A DNA stretch of 64,000 bases, from NCBI RefSeq assembly GCF_042159835.1, contig NZ_JBBVGT010000003.1, positions 1-64,000 of the forward strand, read 5' to 3'. Below, in pieces: positions 50,028-58,608 of this stretch. Position 1 is the stretch's first letter. Each line of letters starts with the position of its first letter. The notes below the pieces were generated by a model. The model was given only the letters and a program-made list of their open reading frames with translations. It did no database searches and was not told where the DNA came from. The position numbers were made by a program, and so were the translations under genes. The stretch comes from Albibacterium profundi. GTDB lineage: Bacteria; Bacteroidota; Bacteroidia; Sphingobacteriales; Sphingobacteriaceae.

Positions 50028-51193
50028 GATTTCTTTCCGCTGAATGCCAGCAGAATAGATCCCAAAATTGCAGAAAGAACCGAACCGGTTAATATCGAAA
50101 ATTTAGCTTCTGCAACAAAATGCGGTTCTGCAAATGAGAGTAGGGCAATGAAGATCGACATTGTAAAACCGATACCTGCTAAAAGCCCTACGCCAATCAT
50201 ATGAAGCCAATTGGCATCCCTAGGTAGTAAACCAACCTTGCTTTTTACCGAAAGCCAGGATACGAATAGGATACCAATTGGCTTTCCTAATACAAGCCCA
50301 AGGACAATACCTAAACCTAGATTGGAAAATAGACCTTCGACCATTCCGTCTTCAAACGTAATATTTGTATTGGCTAAAGCAAATATTGGGATAATAAGGA
50401 AGTTGACCGGTTTGGTCAGCATATGTTCTAGTTTTTCTAATGGTGATTCCTTCTCGTCTGGTGTTGTAGGCAATGTTAGTGCCGTCAAAACCCCCGCAAT
50501 GGTAGCATGTATGCCTGAATGATGGATGAAATACCATATAAATACACCGGGAATTAAATAAAAAATAATATTCTTTACCCCGAAACGATTAAATAAAATT
50601 AACAGTAGGAAAATGGCGCCTGCATAGCCAAGATTAGCGTAATTTAATTCAGAAGAATAGAAAATCGCGATTACTAGAATAGCGAGTAAATCATCAACGA
50701 TGGCCAATGCTGCCAAGAAGATTTTTAATGAAGCAGGTACTCTTTTTCCCAATGCAGTAACAGCGGCTAATGCAAAAGCAATATCAGTTGCCATCGGAAT
50801 GCCCCACCCATGTTCGGTTAAGGTTCCCTTATTAAAGAGTAAATAAATAAAGGCGGGAACCAATGCTCCACCGATAGCGCATAATATGGGTAATGCTGCC
50901 TTTTTTGGAGAAGCGAGTTCTCCTTCGACCAGCTCCCGTTTTATTTCTAGTCCAACCAATAAAAAAAAGATAGCCATCAGACCGTCGTTGATCCATAATA
51001 AGATGGGGTAGCGTAGATGAATATTTTCTGTGTTAAATCCGATCTGGGTTCCAAGAAAATCGTCGAAGCCTTCACCAAGGGGTGAGTTGGCTACAATTAA
51101 TGATATAATTACACAAAATAATAAAATAATGCCGCCAGCGGATCCGTTTTTTAAGAAGTTAGGGAGAGCTTTAAGGTTGATACGGTTACTCAT
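50015..51193 (-). CDS. nhaA: Na+/H+ antiporter NhaA
   Basis: The 392-residue antiporter exchanges sodium for protons at high pH or salt. Family marks: an N-terminal AGGIILLFCVIISLIVANSP helix, RYPILLWINDGLMAIFFLLV, GLEIKRELVEGELASPKKAA, WGIPMATDIAFALAAVTALG and FLAALAIVDDLLAILVIAIF with the ion-binding Asp pair. About twelve helices. A TATATTTG -7 box lies at 51205-51198 on the minus strand, five bases upstream of the ATG, so the transcript may have almost no leader. It is convergent with the YceI gene, overlapping by 13 bases. Confidence 0.95.
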   Translation of the reverse strand: MSNRINLKALPNFLKNGSAGGIILLFCVIISLIVANSPLGEGFDDFLGTQIGFNTENIHLRYPILLWINDGLMAIFFLLVGLEIKRELVEGELASPKKAALPILCAIGGALVPAFIYLLFNKGTLTEHGWGIPMATDIAFALAAVTALGKRVPASLKIFLAALAIVDDLLAILVIAIFYSSELNYANLGYAGAIFLLLILFNRFGVKNIIFYLIPGVFIWYFIHHSGIHATIAGVLTALTLPTTPDEKESPLEKLEHMLTKPVNFLIIPIFALANTNITFEDGMVEGLFSNLGLGIVLGLVLGKPIGILFVSWLSVKSKVGLLPRDANWLHMIGVGLLAGIGFTMSIFIALLSFAEPHFVAEAKFSILTGSVLSAILGSILLAFSGKKSYDS

Positions 51194-51271
51194 TTGGCAA
51201 ATATATTAAAATCGTAATAAATTGGGCGTATCGTTCCAATTAAATCAAAAATTATCGCTATGGATGAAAAA

Positions 51272-52525
51272 TCATCTGAAATTGAAGACGAAGGGAAAGA
51301 TAAAGCACACGATTATAATCCAGATAAGATACACCGGAAGATAGGCGCTAATTACTTTGCCAATATGGTCTACTTCTGCTTTCTTAAACAGTACGCGGTA
51401 GAATTGTACAATTACCAGTATTAGGTTGACCAACATGAGCACATTGCTACCAAGTACTGCGCTGCGGTTGGGCGTAACCCCCCATTCGGTGATTCGAAAT
51501 AGGATAGCTGATAGAGCTAGACCGTTGACAAGGACCGTCATCAGCGAAAGGAGTAATAGGATCCACAGGCCGATGCGAGTGACATTGCTACGAGCCCCCT
51601 CTGCAATGGAAAAGAAGATAATAGCCATGACTCCGATCAGAAGCAGATTGAAGAGCAACAAGAATTCGCGATCATTGTAAAGATCTTTGCCCGATGCTAT
51701 GATGGCAATCAGATAGGTAACCAACATAACCAATACTAAGGGGCTGAATATTTTAGCGATTACGGGGGAAACTTTGTTTACGAGCTGCGGATTGCTTTGT
51801 GTAAGATAGGTACCTAATATCGGTGCTGAAACGAGACCGATTATGGCAATATTATTAAAATAAAATTCCTCAATATCGAGTTCGATTAATGAAAACAGGC
51901 CGATGGTAATCCCTGTTAAAATTCCACCAGCTATTAATATCAATGTCGTCACGACGATCAAATCGCCATTATAACGGAGATAGTTGAGTCGGCTTTCCGG
52001 TTGATGTTTTATTCCTCCTGAAAATGAAAAACCTAAGATACACCAGAGGAAAAGAACCAAGTGAATACAGGATAAAACGAGGGTGTCACTTTCTTCATTT
52101 GGAAGGAAATTAATAAAGAAAACGCTAAAAAGAACGGCACTGCTGATAAGAATGATTTCCTTCAATGCCAGTTTATTCTTCCACACGAAATACGCTGATA
52201 GGGCAGGGAAGATGACAAAACCGACATTGCGAGTATAAAAGTAGCCTTCGTTGATGGAAAATAGTGCGGGCAGCTTAACGATGATGGCCGCTACGAGACA
52301 CATCACCGCAATAAACATGATATTAACCTGAGTACCGTTAGCTTTTCTTTCATTAGTGAAATTCAAACGTTCATGCCAGAAAGCAGCTAATGTGCTGTTC
52401 GTTATGCTAGGGTATAAGCCGTCAAAGGCTTGTTTGAATGCTAGTTTATCTTTGCGGTAGAGTTTTTCAACTTCTGCGGGGTTATTTAGATGGACAAGGA
52501 TGTCATCTCTTAAATTCGTTTCCAT
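51272..52525 (-). CDS. DUF4153 polytopic membrane protein
   Basis: The 417-residue protein has a charged cytoplasmic N-terminus (about residues 1-60) and about ten membrane helices, with the DUF4153-like phrases MFIAVMCLVAAIIVKLPALF, FLWCILGFSFSGGIKHQPES and LNYLRYNGDLIVVTTLILIA. DUF4153 proteins have no assigned function. It starts 2 bases after the winged-helix gene and is the last of three genes transcribed together. The N-terminal residues (HLNNPAEVEKLYRKDKLAF) resemble no known domain. Confidence 0.8.
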   Translation of the reverse strand: METNLRDDILVHLNNPAEVEKLYRKDKLAFKQAFDGLYPSITNSTLAAFWHERLNFTNERKANGTQVNIMFIAVMCLVAAIIVKLPALFSINEGYFYTRNVGFVIFPALSAYFVWKNKLALKEIILISSAVLFSVFFINFLPNEESDTLVLSCIHLVLFLWCILGFSFSGGIKHQPESRLNYLRYNGDLIVVTTLILIAGGILTGITIGLFSLIELDIEEFYFNNIAIIGLVSAPILGTYLTQSNPQLVNKVSPVIAKIFSPLVLVMLVTYLIAIIASGKDLYNDREFLLLFNLLLIGVMAIIFFSIAEGARSNVTRIGLWILLLLSLMTVLVNGLALSAILFRITEWGVTPNRSAVLGSNVLMLVNLILVIVQFYRVLFKKAEVDHIGKVISAYLPVYLIWIIIVCFIFPFVFNFR

Positions 52526-52527
52526 AA

Positions 52528-52827
52528 TTATTTTTGCGAGTTAATTAGTTTTTCCAATGTGCTTAAATGGTCGTCGAACGCCTCTCTGCCATTCTCGGTT
52601 ATTACATACTTTGTATTCGGCTTACGGCCAATAAATCTTTTCTTCACCCCTACAAAGCCCTCCTTTTCTAATCCCTTCAGGTGACTGGCTAAGTTCCCAT
52701 CGGTTACGTCAAGCAGATCTTTCAGGGAATTAAAATCCAGGTGATCATTAACAGCTAAAGCCGACATGATGCCCAGTCTAATTCTGCTTTCAAAAGCTTT
52801 GTGTAAACCGTTTATTGATATTTTCAC
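52528..52827 (-). CDS. winged-helix transcriptional regulator
   Basis: The 99-residue protein is a compact winged helix: AFESRIRLGIMSALAVNDHL, FNSLKDLLDVTDGNLASHLK, GLEKEGFVGVKKRFIGRKPN, TKYVITENGREAFDDHLSTL. It fits the MarR/PadR-like family with a LASHLK recognition helix. It overlaps the upstream membrane protein gene by four bases (ATGA) and is 2 bases from DUF4153, so it is co-translated with both. Autoregulation of this operon is a reasonable guess. Confidence 0.9.
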   Translation of the reverse strand: MKISINGLHKAFESRIRLGIMSALAVNDHLDFNSLKDLLDVTDGNLASHLKGLEKEGFVGVKKRFIGRKPNTKYVITENGREAFDDHLSTLEKLINSQK

Positions 52828-53423
52828 CTTTCGTATTTATAATGCATATAGATGCCGTAAACAATATGTGCCAAGCCGAAACCTAGCGACCACCATAACA
52901 AACTATATTCTGAGAAATACAGAGACAGCAGCCCTATAACTAATTGAACGATCCCAAGAATCTTCACTTCATTCAAGGTGAATTTACTAGCATTGTAGAG
53001 CGCTAAGCCGTAAAATATTAATGACAGGGGAACGATCAGTCTCTCAAGGTCCATGCTAATAAGTATAAGAATCAACATAGCACCGGTAGCAACTGGGATC
53101 GCCATATCGATAATAAGTCGCCTCGTTGTGAAGTTCCACAACGGTTGTTTATTCTTTATGGCTCTCCTACGTGAAAAGAAGATAGCGCTTATCAGCGCGA
53201 ATCCTAAAATCACGATGGCCAACAGGTAGATACTCGAAGAGCTTTCTTCGGGAATTTCTCCGGTCTTGAAGCCCAGAAAATTGTAGGCTATACAAGCCCC
53301 TACCAATGCATAGATCCCTGCCATAATGCCTGCCCAGCCGGAAAGCGACAGGAACTTGGAAGACTGCTCCATCATCGAACGGATCTCAGCCAGTTTCTGT
53401 ATATAATCTTTTTCCTCTTTCAT
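52824..53423 (-). CDS. membrane protein of three-gene HTH/DUF4153 operon
   Basis: The 199-residue protein has a short charged N-terminus (KEEKDYIQKLAEIRSMMEQS) and about six hydrophobic helices, with GWAGIMAGIYALVGACIAYN near residue 29-48 and LLWWSLGFGLAHIVYGIYMH near the C-terminus. It is typical of small Bacteroidota membrane proteins paired with a winged-helix regulator. I cannot name a family. It overlaps the regulator gene by four bases. The helical charged N-terminus may contact the regulator, but this is inference. Confidence 0.75.
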   Translation of the reverse strand: MKEEKDYIQKLAEIRSMMEQSSKFLSLSGWAGIMAGIYALVGACIAYNFLGFKTGEIPEESSSSIYLLAIVILGFALISAIFFSRRRAIKNKQPLWNFTTRRLIIDMAIPVATGAMLILILISMDLERLIVPLSLIFYGLALYNASKFTLNEVKILGIVQLVIGLLSLYFSEYSLLWWSLGFGLAHIVYGIYMHYKYER

Positions 53424-53591
53424 TTAAAAGTACTTTGTAATTCAAAGTTAGATAAAAAAAGTAAATTCCAATTTTCTTTTTAATTTTTTTTTCAGGTTAA
53501 AAGATTATGTGTAACGCAAATAATATAAACTAAGGGTTCTGCTTTGGGTTAGTCTTGTAACGAACTGAATGAATCACTAAATTAAATTAAA

Positions 53592-54047
53592 ATGTCAATA
53601 GCAAGCAAAACTTCAGAAACCCTGAACGACCTGATTAAAATCAATAATGACCGAATTGAAGGTTATGAAAAGGCCATCAAAGAACTCGACACAGAAGACA
53701 CAGACTTGCAAAGTTTGTTTCGCGAATTCTGTTCCCAAAGCGAGGGTCTTAAAAGAGAATTAGAGCAAAATGTTATGGAACTCGGAGAAGAGACAGCGGA
53801 TGGCAGCACGGCTTCGGGCTCTATATATAGGGCGTGGATGGATGTAAAAGCAGCATTTTCGGGCGACACACGTAAAGCTGTTTTGCAAAGCTGTGAGTTC
53901 GGTGAAGACGCAGCACAAAAAGCCTATCGTATGGCGGAGGAAGAACCTGATATTGCGCCAAATACCAAAATTTTGATTAGCAAACAAAAGTTGGATTTGA
54001 AATCGTCACACGATCGTGTAAAAACACTTCGCGATAGTATGGAATAA
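53592..54047 (+). CDS. PA2169-like DUF2383 four-helix-bundle protein
   Basis: The 151-residue protein is helical and charged: ETLNDLIKINNDRIEGYEKA, LQSLFREFCSQSEGLKRELE and GSIYRAWMDVKAAFSGDTRK near residues 76-95, then VLQSCEFGEDAAQKAYRMAE. These match DUF2383 (PA2169 family), a ferritin-like four-helix bundle found in stress-induced bacterial proteins. Function is unknown, though members often rise under envelope or osmotic stress. A hairpin terminator begins within its last codons (54041-54065). Confidence 0.88.
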   Translation: MSIASKTSETLNDLIKINNDRIEGYEKAIKELDTEDTDLQSLFREFCSQSEGLKRELEQNVMELGEETADGSTASGSIYRAWMDVKAAFSGDTRKAVLQSCEFGEDAAQKAYRMAEEEPDIAPNTKILISKQKLDLKSSHDRVKTLRDSME

Positions 54048-54065
54048 GGCACCAAGCCTTATTCC
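54041..54065 (+). terminator. intrinsic terminator overlapping a stop codon
   Basis: GGAATAAGGC (54041-54050) and GCCTTATTCC (54056-54065) form a perfect 10-bp stem with a 5-base loop, followed by ATTTT. The left arm includes the GAA codon and TAA stop of the DUF2383 gene. It also lies downstream of the convergent dinB gene. Confidence 0.8.
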
Positions 54066-54084
54066 ATTTTCTCTGCTACATTAA

Positions 54085-55191
54085 TTAACGTGTCGACATC
54101 TCGTCATCATCAAACAGACTTAATTGCCTTGCATAGTCGCTGGCCTCTTCTTCATGCATTGTAAAGTTAGACATTGTAAGTCCTAATAATCTGATTTTCC
54201 GATTCTCCGCACCTGCTCGATCTAGCAGATTACAAGCGAAACGATAGATAGTATCCTTGCCGGAAAGTATTTCTGTAAACGACTGGCTTCTGGTTATCTG
54301 TACAAAATCGTGGAACTTGATTTTCAATGTTAACGTTTTTCCGGAGAGTGTCCGTATTTGAAGTCGCTTGCTCAGTTTGGCAGCAAGTACATATAGTTCG
54401 TCCGTAACCTCCGATCTTTTAATTAAATCTTTTGCAAAAGTGTCCTCTACACTAATTGACTTGACCTCTCGGTTGGGCTGAACTTCACGGTTGTCGATTC
54501 CTCTAGCCATATTGTAAAAATGCCGCCCTGTTTTACCAAAAATATGTATTAAGGTACTTTCATCCAGTTTTTTTAGATCACCTCCGGTGTGAATATTTAG
54601 CTGTCTCATTTTAGCAGCCGTAACCTTTCCGACTCCAAAAAAGCGTTCTATCGGTAGCGCTTCTAAAAAAGATTTTATTTTTGATGGCCCGATAAAGGTA
54701 AGACCATTAGGTTTATCCTGATCCGAAGCAATTTTCGCGACAAATTTATTGATCGATACACCGGCGGAAGCGGTAAGGTTCAGCTCCTCCCGGATGGCTT
54801 TTTTTATTGCACTGGCAATCTCAAGTGCGGAACCAATACCCTGTTTGTCAGTTGATACATCTAAATAGGCCTCATCCATGGATAGGGGTTCGATTAGGTC
54901 GGTATATCGTCTGAAAATTTCACGGATCTGATGTGACACCTCTTTATAAACATCAAAACGCGGACGTGTAAAAATAAGATGGGGACACAGCTGAAGTGCC
55001 TGCCTTGATGGCATAGCAGAACGGACGCCAAACTTTCTGGCTTCATAACTTGCCGTAGCCACCACACCCCGTCCGTCGGGCGAACCGCCAACCGCCAACG
55101 CTTTGCCCCGTAGTTCCGGAAAGTCGCGCTGATCGACCGATGCATAAAAGGCATCCATGTCAATATGTATTATTTTTCGTCTGCTGTCCAT
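54085..55191 (-). CDS. dinB: DNA polymerase IV (Y-family)
   Basis: The 368-residue translesion polymerase has the palm residues in IIHIDMDAFYASVDQ (Asp11) and EPLSMDEAYLDVS (Asp106, Glu107). Finger residues lie in GVVATASYEARKFGVRSAMP, helix-hairpin-helix features in FFGVGKVTAAKMRQLNIHTG, and the little finger covers residues about 240-350. Length is normal. It adds nucleotides opposite damaged bases and extends misaligned ends. The C-terminus ends DDEMSTR without a recognisable beta-clamp motif beyond QLSLFDDD, which itself fits the QLxLF clamp-binding pattern. Confidence 0.95.
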   Translation of the reverse strand: MDSRRKIIHIDMDAFYASVDQRDFPELRGKALAVGGSPDGRGVVATASYEARKFGVRSAMPSRQALQLCPHLIFTRPRFDVYKEVSHQIREIFRRYTDLIEPLSMDEAYLDVSTDKQGIGSALEIASAIKKAIREELNLTASAGVSINKFVAKIASDQDKPNGLTFIGPSKIKSFLEALPIERFFGVGKVTAAKMRQLNIHTGGDLKKLDESTLIHIFGKTGRHFYNMARGIDNREVQPNREVKSISVEDTFAKDLIKRSEVTDELYVLAAKLSKRLQIRTLSGKTLTLKIKFHDFVQITRSQSFTEILSGKDTIYRFACNLLDRAGAENRKIRLLGLTMSNFTMHEEEASDYARQLSLFDDDEMSTR

Positions 55192-55310
55192 GGGCCTCAG
55201 GCATTATCCAAATATAAGGAATTCGCAGAAATAAAGATTGCTTTCTACCCGTTCGGGGCTTTGAATGTTAAGATAGTGTTGTACCCTGTTAAAAATATAT
55301 TATCTTAATT

Positions 55311-55331
55311 CAAACGTTTGCGTTACTTTTG
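55311..55331 (+). promoter_or_regulatory. SusC2 promoter with LacI-operator-like palindrome
   Basis: CAAACGTTTG (55311-55320) is a perfect 10-bp palindrome with a central CG, the layout of LacI-family operators, directly upstream of a TACTTTTG -7 box (55324-55331). The -33 region is weak. A bound repressor there would block the susC2 promoter. Confidence 0.5.
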
Positions 55332-55381
55332 CTTATCAATTTAAACATTAACCATTTTTTAATAACCCTAATTTGTTTTAC

Positions 55382-58300
55382 ATGGAGTTTAATTTCTACA
55401 AAAGAAAAGGTGGGAGTAAATCGTATCCAGCGCTAGCATACATGCTAGTTCTATCGCTGCTTGTGTTTTTCTCCTCCGAATCGTATGCTCGTGCGTTTAC
55501 GAAGCATACTGTCGAGACAGTTCAACAAACCGTCTCTGGAACTGTCACGGACAGTGACGGGAGCGCCTTACAAGCGGTAACTGTACATGAACAGGGCACT
55601 ACAAACGGCACGACGACCGATGCTGCCGGGCAATATTCGCTGAGCCTTACTAGTTCGGACGCTACATTGGTGTTTTCTTATGTCGGCTTCCAAAGTCAGA
55701 CCGTGGTTGTCGCAAACCAAAGTACCATCAACATCACATTAGCTGAAGATGTGAATGTGCTTGAAGAACTTGTCGTTGTGGGTTACGGTACCCAAAAGAA
55801 AAAGCTGGTAACCGGCGCAACTATTCAAGTCGACGGCGAGGACTTACAAAAGCTTAGTACTTCTAGTGTACTGGGTGCTCTTCAAAGTCAATCGCCCGGT
55901 GTTCAGATCACTCAAAGTTCCGGGATGCCGGGAGAGGCATTCAAGGTTACAATCAGAGGACTAGGTACGATCGGAAACTCGTCACCATTATATGTGATTG
56001 ATGGTGTTCCCGGTGGTGATATTAATATGTTGAATCCTTCTGATATACAATCTGTCGATGTCTTAAAAGACGCTGCATCAGCAGCTATTTATGGTTCGCG
56101 TGCAGCCAACGGTGTCGTACTTGTGACAACCAAACAGGGTAAGCCCGGGAAACTCACGTTTTCATATGACGCTTATGTAGGTTGGCAGAATGCCTACAAA
56201 ATGCCATCCTTATTAAATGCGAAAGAGTATATGGCTATCATGAATGAGGTTCGCTTTAATGAAGGACAGGCGCCGTATGACTGGGCAACATTAATCCCGA
56301 AACAATATCAACAAATCCAAGACGGTACATGGAATGGAACTAACTGGCTAAAAGAAATTCACAATGACGATGCGTTGACTCAGAACCACGCGTTTAACTT
56401 AAATGGCGGTACGGATCAGTCGCGTTTCTCAATAAGCTATTCGTTTTCGGATCAAGAAGGTATCTTCGGTAAACCTGTAGAGCCTGATTTTTCAAGACAT
56501 AACTTTAGAATTAATTCCCATCATGTCCTCTTAAAGAACGACGACTTTGATGTGATTACTCTCGGCGAGAACATTACTTATTCCTTTAGTAAAAAAGGAG
56601 GGATTGGTATTGGCAACATTTACTGGAATGATGTTCACAACATGTTGATTGGTAATCCACTATTACCGGCATACAATGAAAATGGTGAATATTATGACCA
56701 GCCTAGTAAAGTTGCCGACGGATGGAACTTTGATGGTGCAACATCAAATCCCTTAGCCGGTATGGTTTACCAACGCGGACTTAATGAAAGTAAAAATCAT
56801 GGTCTTCAAGCCAACGCATATCTGGAGGTCCAGCCGATTCAAGACTTGAAGTTTAGAAGCAGCTTTGGATATAAGATGAGCGCTTACTCGTATAGACAGT
56901 ACACACCTGTTTTTGATTTATCTACAACGCTTAAAAATCCGGAAGATGATGTGTCGCAAAGCTCAGGTATGGGCTATAGCTACTCCTTCGAAAATACGCT
57001 TTCGTACGCCAAAAGCTTTGGCTTGCACAACGTAGACGGACTCTTGGGTGCTTCAATGGAAAAATGGGGCTTTGGTGAAGATCTGAATACATCGAATTCA
57101 GTTTCCTTGTTCCCTGGATCTTGGGATCATGCTTATATCGGAAATGCACGTACTATCGGAACAACAACTGTGATCGGCGGTATGAGGTATCCTGAAGGTG
57201 GTTTGGCTTCGTTCTTCGGACGTCTGAACTATAACTATGATGAAACCTATATGGCTACCTTGATTATGCGGGCTGATGGTTCTTCTAATTTTGCCAAAGG
57301 GCACCGCTGGGGTTATTTCCCTTCCGTAGCTGCCGGTTGGGTTCTTTCCAATGAATCCTTTATGTCGGAAACAACAAGTTGGCTCGACTTTTTCAAATTG
57401 AGAGCGAGCTGGGGACAGAACGGAAATGCCAGTATCGATCCTTTTCAGTATTTAGCTACCATTGCTTTTGATAGTAGAAATGGATATTATTTTGGCGATA
57501 ATAAGAACGATTTGGTTACCGGCGCTTATGGAGATATTTTGCCGAACGAAGATATCACTTGGGAGACTTCAGAACAATTGAACATTGGTTTTGATGCCCG
57601 ATTTGCACACAATCGTTTGGGTGTAAACTTCGACTGGTACAATAAAACAACCAAGGACTGGTTGGTAAGAGCACCGATTTTACTTATTTATGGAACGAAT
57701 GCTCCTTACATCAATGGCGGTAATGTTGAGAATCGAGGTATTGAACTTGGTCTGACCTGGGATGAAACGATTAATGAATTCAGTTACGGTATTCGTTTGA
57801 ACGGAGCCTATAACAAGAACGAGGTTACGAAGATCGCGAACCGGGAAGGTATCATTCATGGACCCGAACATGTGCTAAGTCAAGGTACCACCGAAATGTA
57901 TCGTGTCCAAGTAGGTTTTCCAATCGGTTATTTCTATGGGTATGAAACAGCGGGTATTTTCCAAACGCAAGAGCAAATCAACGAATACCGAAACAGCGGC
58001 GTGGGCGTATTGGACAACGCACAGCCGGGAGACGTTATTTTCGTTGATAATAATGGCGATGGGGGCATTACCGATGCGGATAAAAAACTGATTGGTAACC
58101 CGCATCCAGACTTTACTGGCGGATTGAATGTGAATTTTGGCTATAAGGGTTTTGACCTTTCGGTGACCGCTACCGGTGCTTTTGGACATCAGATTGCGAA
58201 ATCGTACCGGTCATTTGCTGACAGTCCTTTACAAAACTATACAACAGAAGTGTTTCAGCGTTGGCATGGAGAGGGCACTTCCAATAGATACCCACGCTTA

Positions 58301-58597
58301 ACGATGGGTAGCCACACCAATAGTCAATACATTTCAGATATTTATATCGAAGACGGAGATTTTGTTAAAATTCAAAACGTGACTTTTGGTTATGATATCA
58401 AATCAGTTTTGCCGAAGTTACCGTTCTCTGGTGCTAGATTGTATGTGACCGGCCAAAACCTATTCACGATTACAGGCTACTCGGGTATGGATCCTGAAAT
58501 TGGTTACGGCAATGATGCTTCATGGGTATCAGGTATCGATCTGGGTTTTTATCCTAGTCCACGTACCTTCTTGGTTGGTTTAAATCTTACATTTTAA
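55382..58597 (+). CDS. SusC/RagA TonB-dependent outer-membrane transporter (locus 2)
   Basis: With the start at the ATG at 55382 (a TTG at 55373 is less likely) the protein has 1071 residues. It has a long signal peptide (PALAYMLVLSLLVFFSSESY), a CarboxypepD_reg-like domain (QTVSGTVTDSDGSALQAVTV) and a plug with EELVVVGYGTQKKKLVTGAT, RGLGTIGNSSPLYVIDGVPG and AAIYGSRAANGVVLVTTKQG. A barrel follows, ending VGLNLTF. It should import an oligosaccharide with the SusD protein encoded 11 bases downstream. It differs in domain length from the transporter at 30198, so it probably has different cargo. Confidence 0.94.
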   Translation: MEFNFYKRKGGSKSYPALAYMLVLSLLVFFSSESYARAFTKHTVETVQQTVSGTVTDSDGSALQAVTVHEQGTTNGTTTDAAGQYSLSLTSSDATLVFSYVGFQSQTVVVANQSTINITLAEDVNVLEELVVVGYGTQKKKLVTGATIQVDGEDLQKLSTSSVLGALQSQSPGVQITQSSGMPGEAFKVTIRGLGTIGNSSPLYVIDGVPGGDINMLNPSDIQSVDVLKDAASAAIYGSRAANGVVLVTTKQGKPGKLTFSYDAYVGWQNAYKMPSLLNAKEYMAIMNEVRFNEGQAPYDWATLIPKQYQQIQDGTWNGTNWLKEIHNDDALTQNHAFNLNGGTDQSRFSISYSFSDQEGIFGKPVEPDFSRHNFRINSHHVLLKNDDFDVITLGENITYSFSKKGGIGIGNIYWNDVHNMLIGNPLLPAYNENGEYYDQPSKVADGWNFDGATSNPLAGMVYQRGLNESKNHGLQANAYLEVQPIQDLKFRSSFGYKMSAYSYRQYTPVFDLSTTLKNPEDDVSQSSGMGYSYSFENTLSYAKSFGLHNVDGLLGASMEKWGFGEDLNTSNSVSLFPGSWDHAYIGNARTIGTTTVIGGMRYPEGGLASFFGRLNYNYDETYMATLIMRADGSSNFAKGHRWGYFPSVAAGWVLSNESFMSETTSWLDFFKLRASWGQNGNASIDPFQYLATIAFDSRNGYYFGDNKNDLVTGAYGDILPNEDITWETSEQLNIGFDARFAHNRLGVNFDWYNKTTKDWLVRAPILLIYGTNAPYINGGNVENRGIELGLTWDETINEFSYGIRLNGAYNKNEVTKIANREGIIHGPEHVLSQGTTEMYRVQVGFPIGYFYGYETAGIFQTQEQINEYRNSGVGVLDNAQPGDVIFVDNNGDGGITDADKKLIGNPHPDFTGGLNVNFGYKGFDLSVTATGAFGHQIAKSYRSFADSPLQNYTTEVFQRWHGEGTSNRYPRLTMGSHTNSQYISDIYIEDGDFVKIQNVTFGYDIKSVLPKLPFSGARLYVTGQNLFTITGYSGMDPEIGYGNDASWVSGIDLGFYPSPRTFLVGLNLTF

Positions 58598-58608
58598 TAC
58601 GAAAAAAG

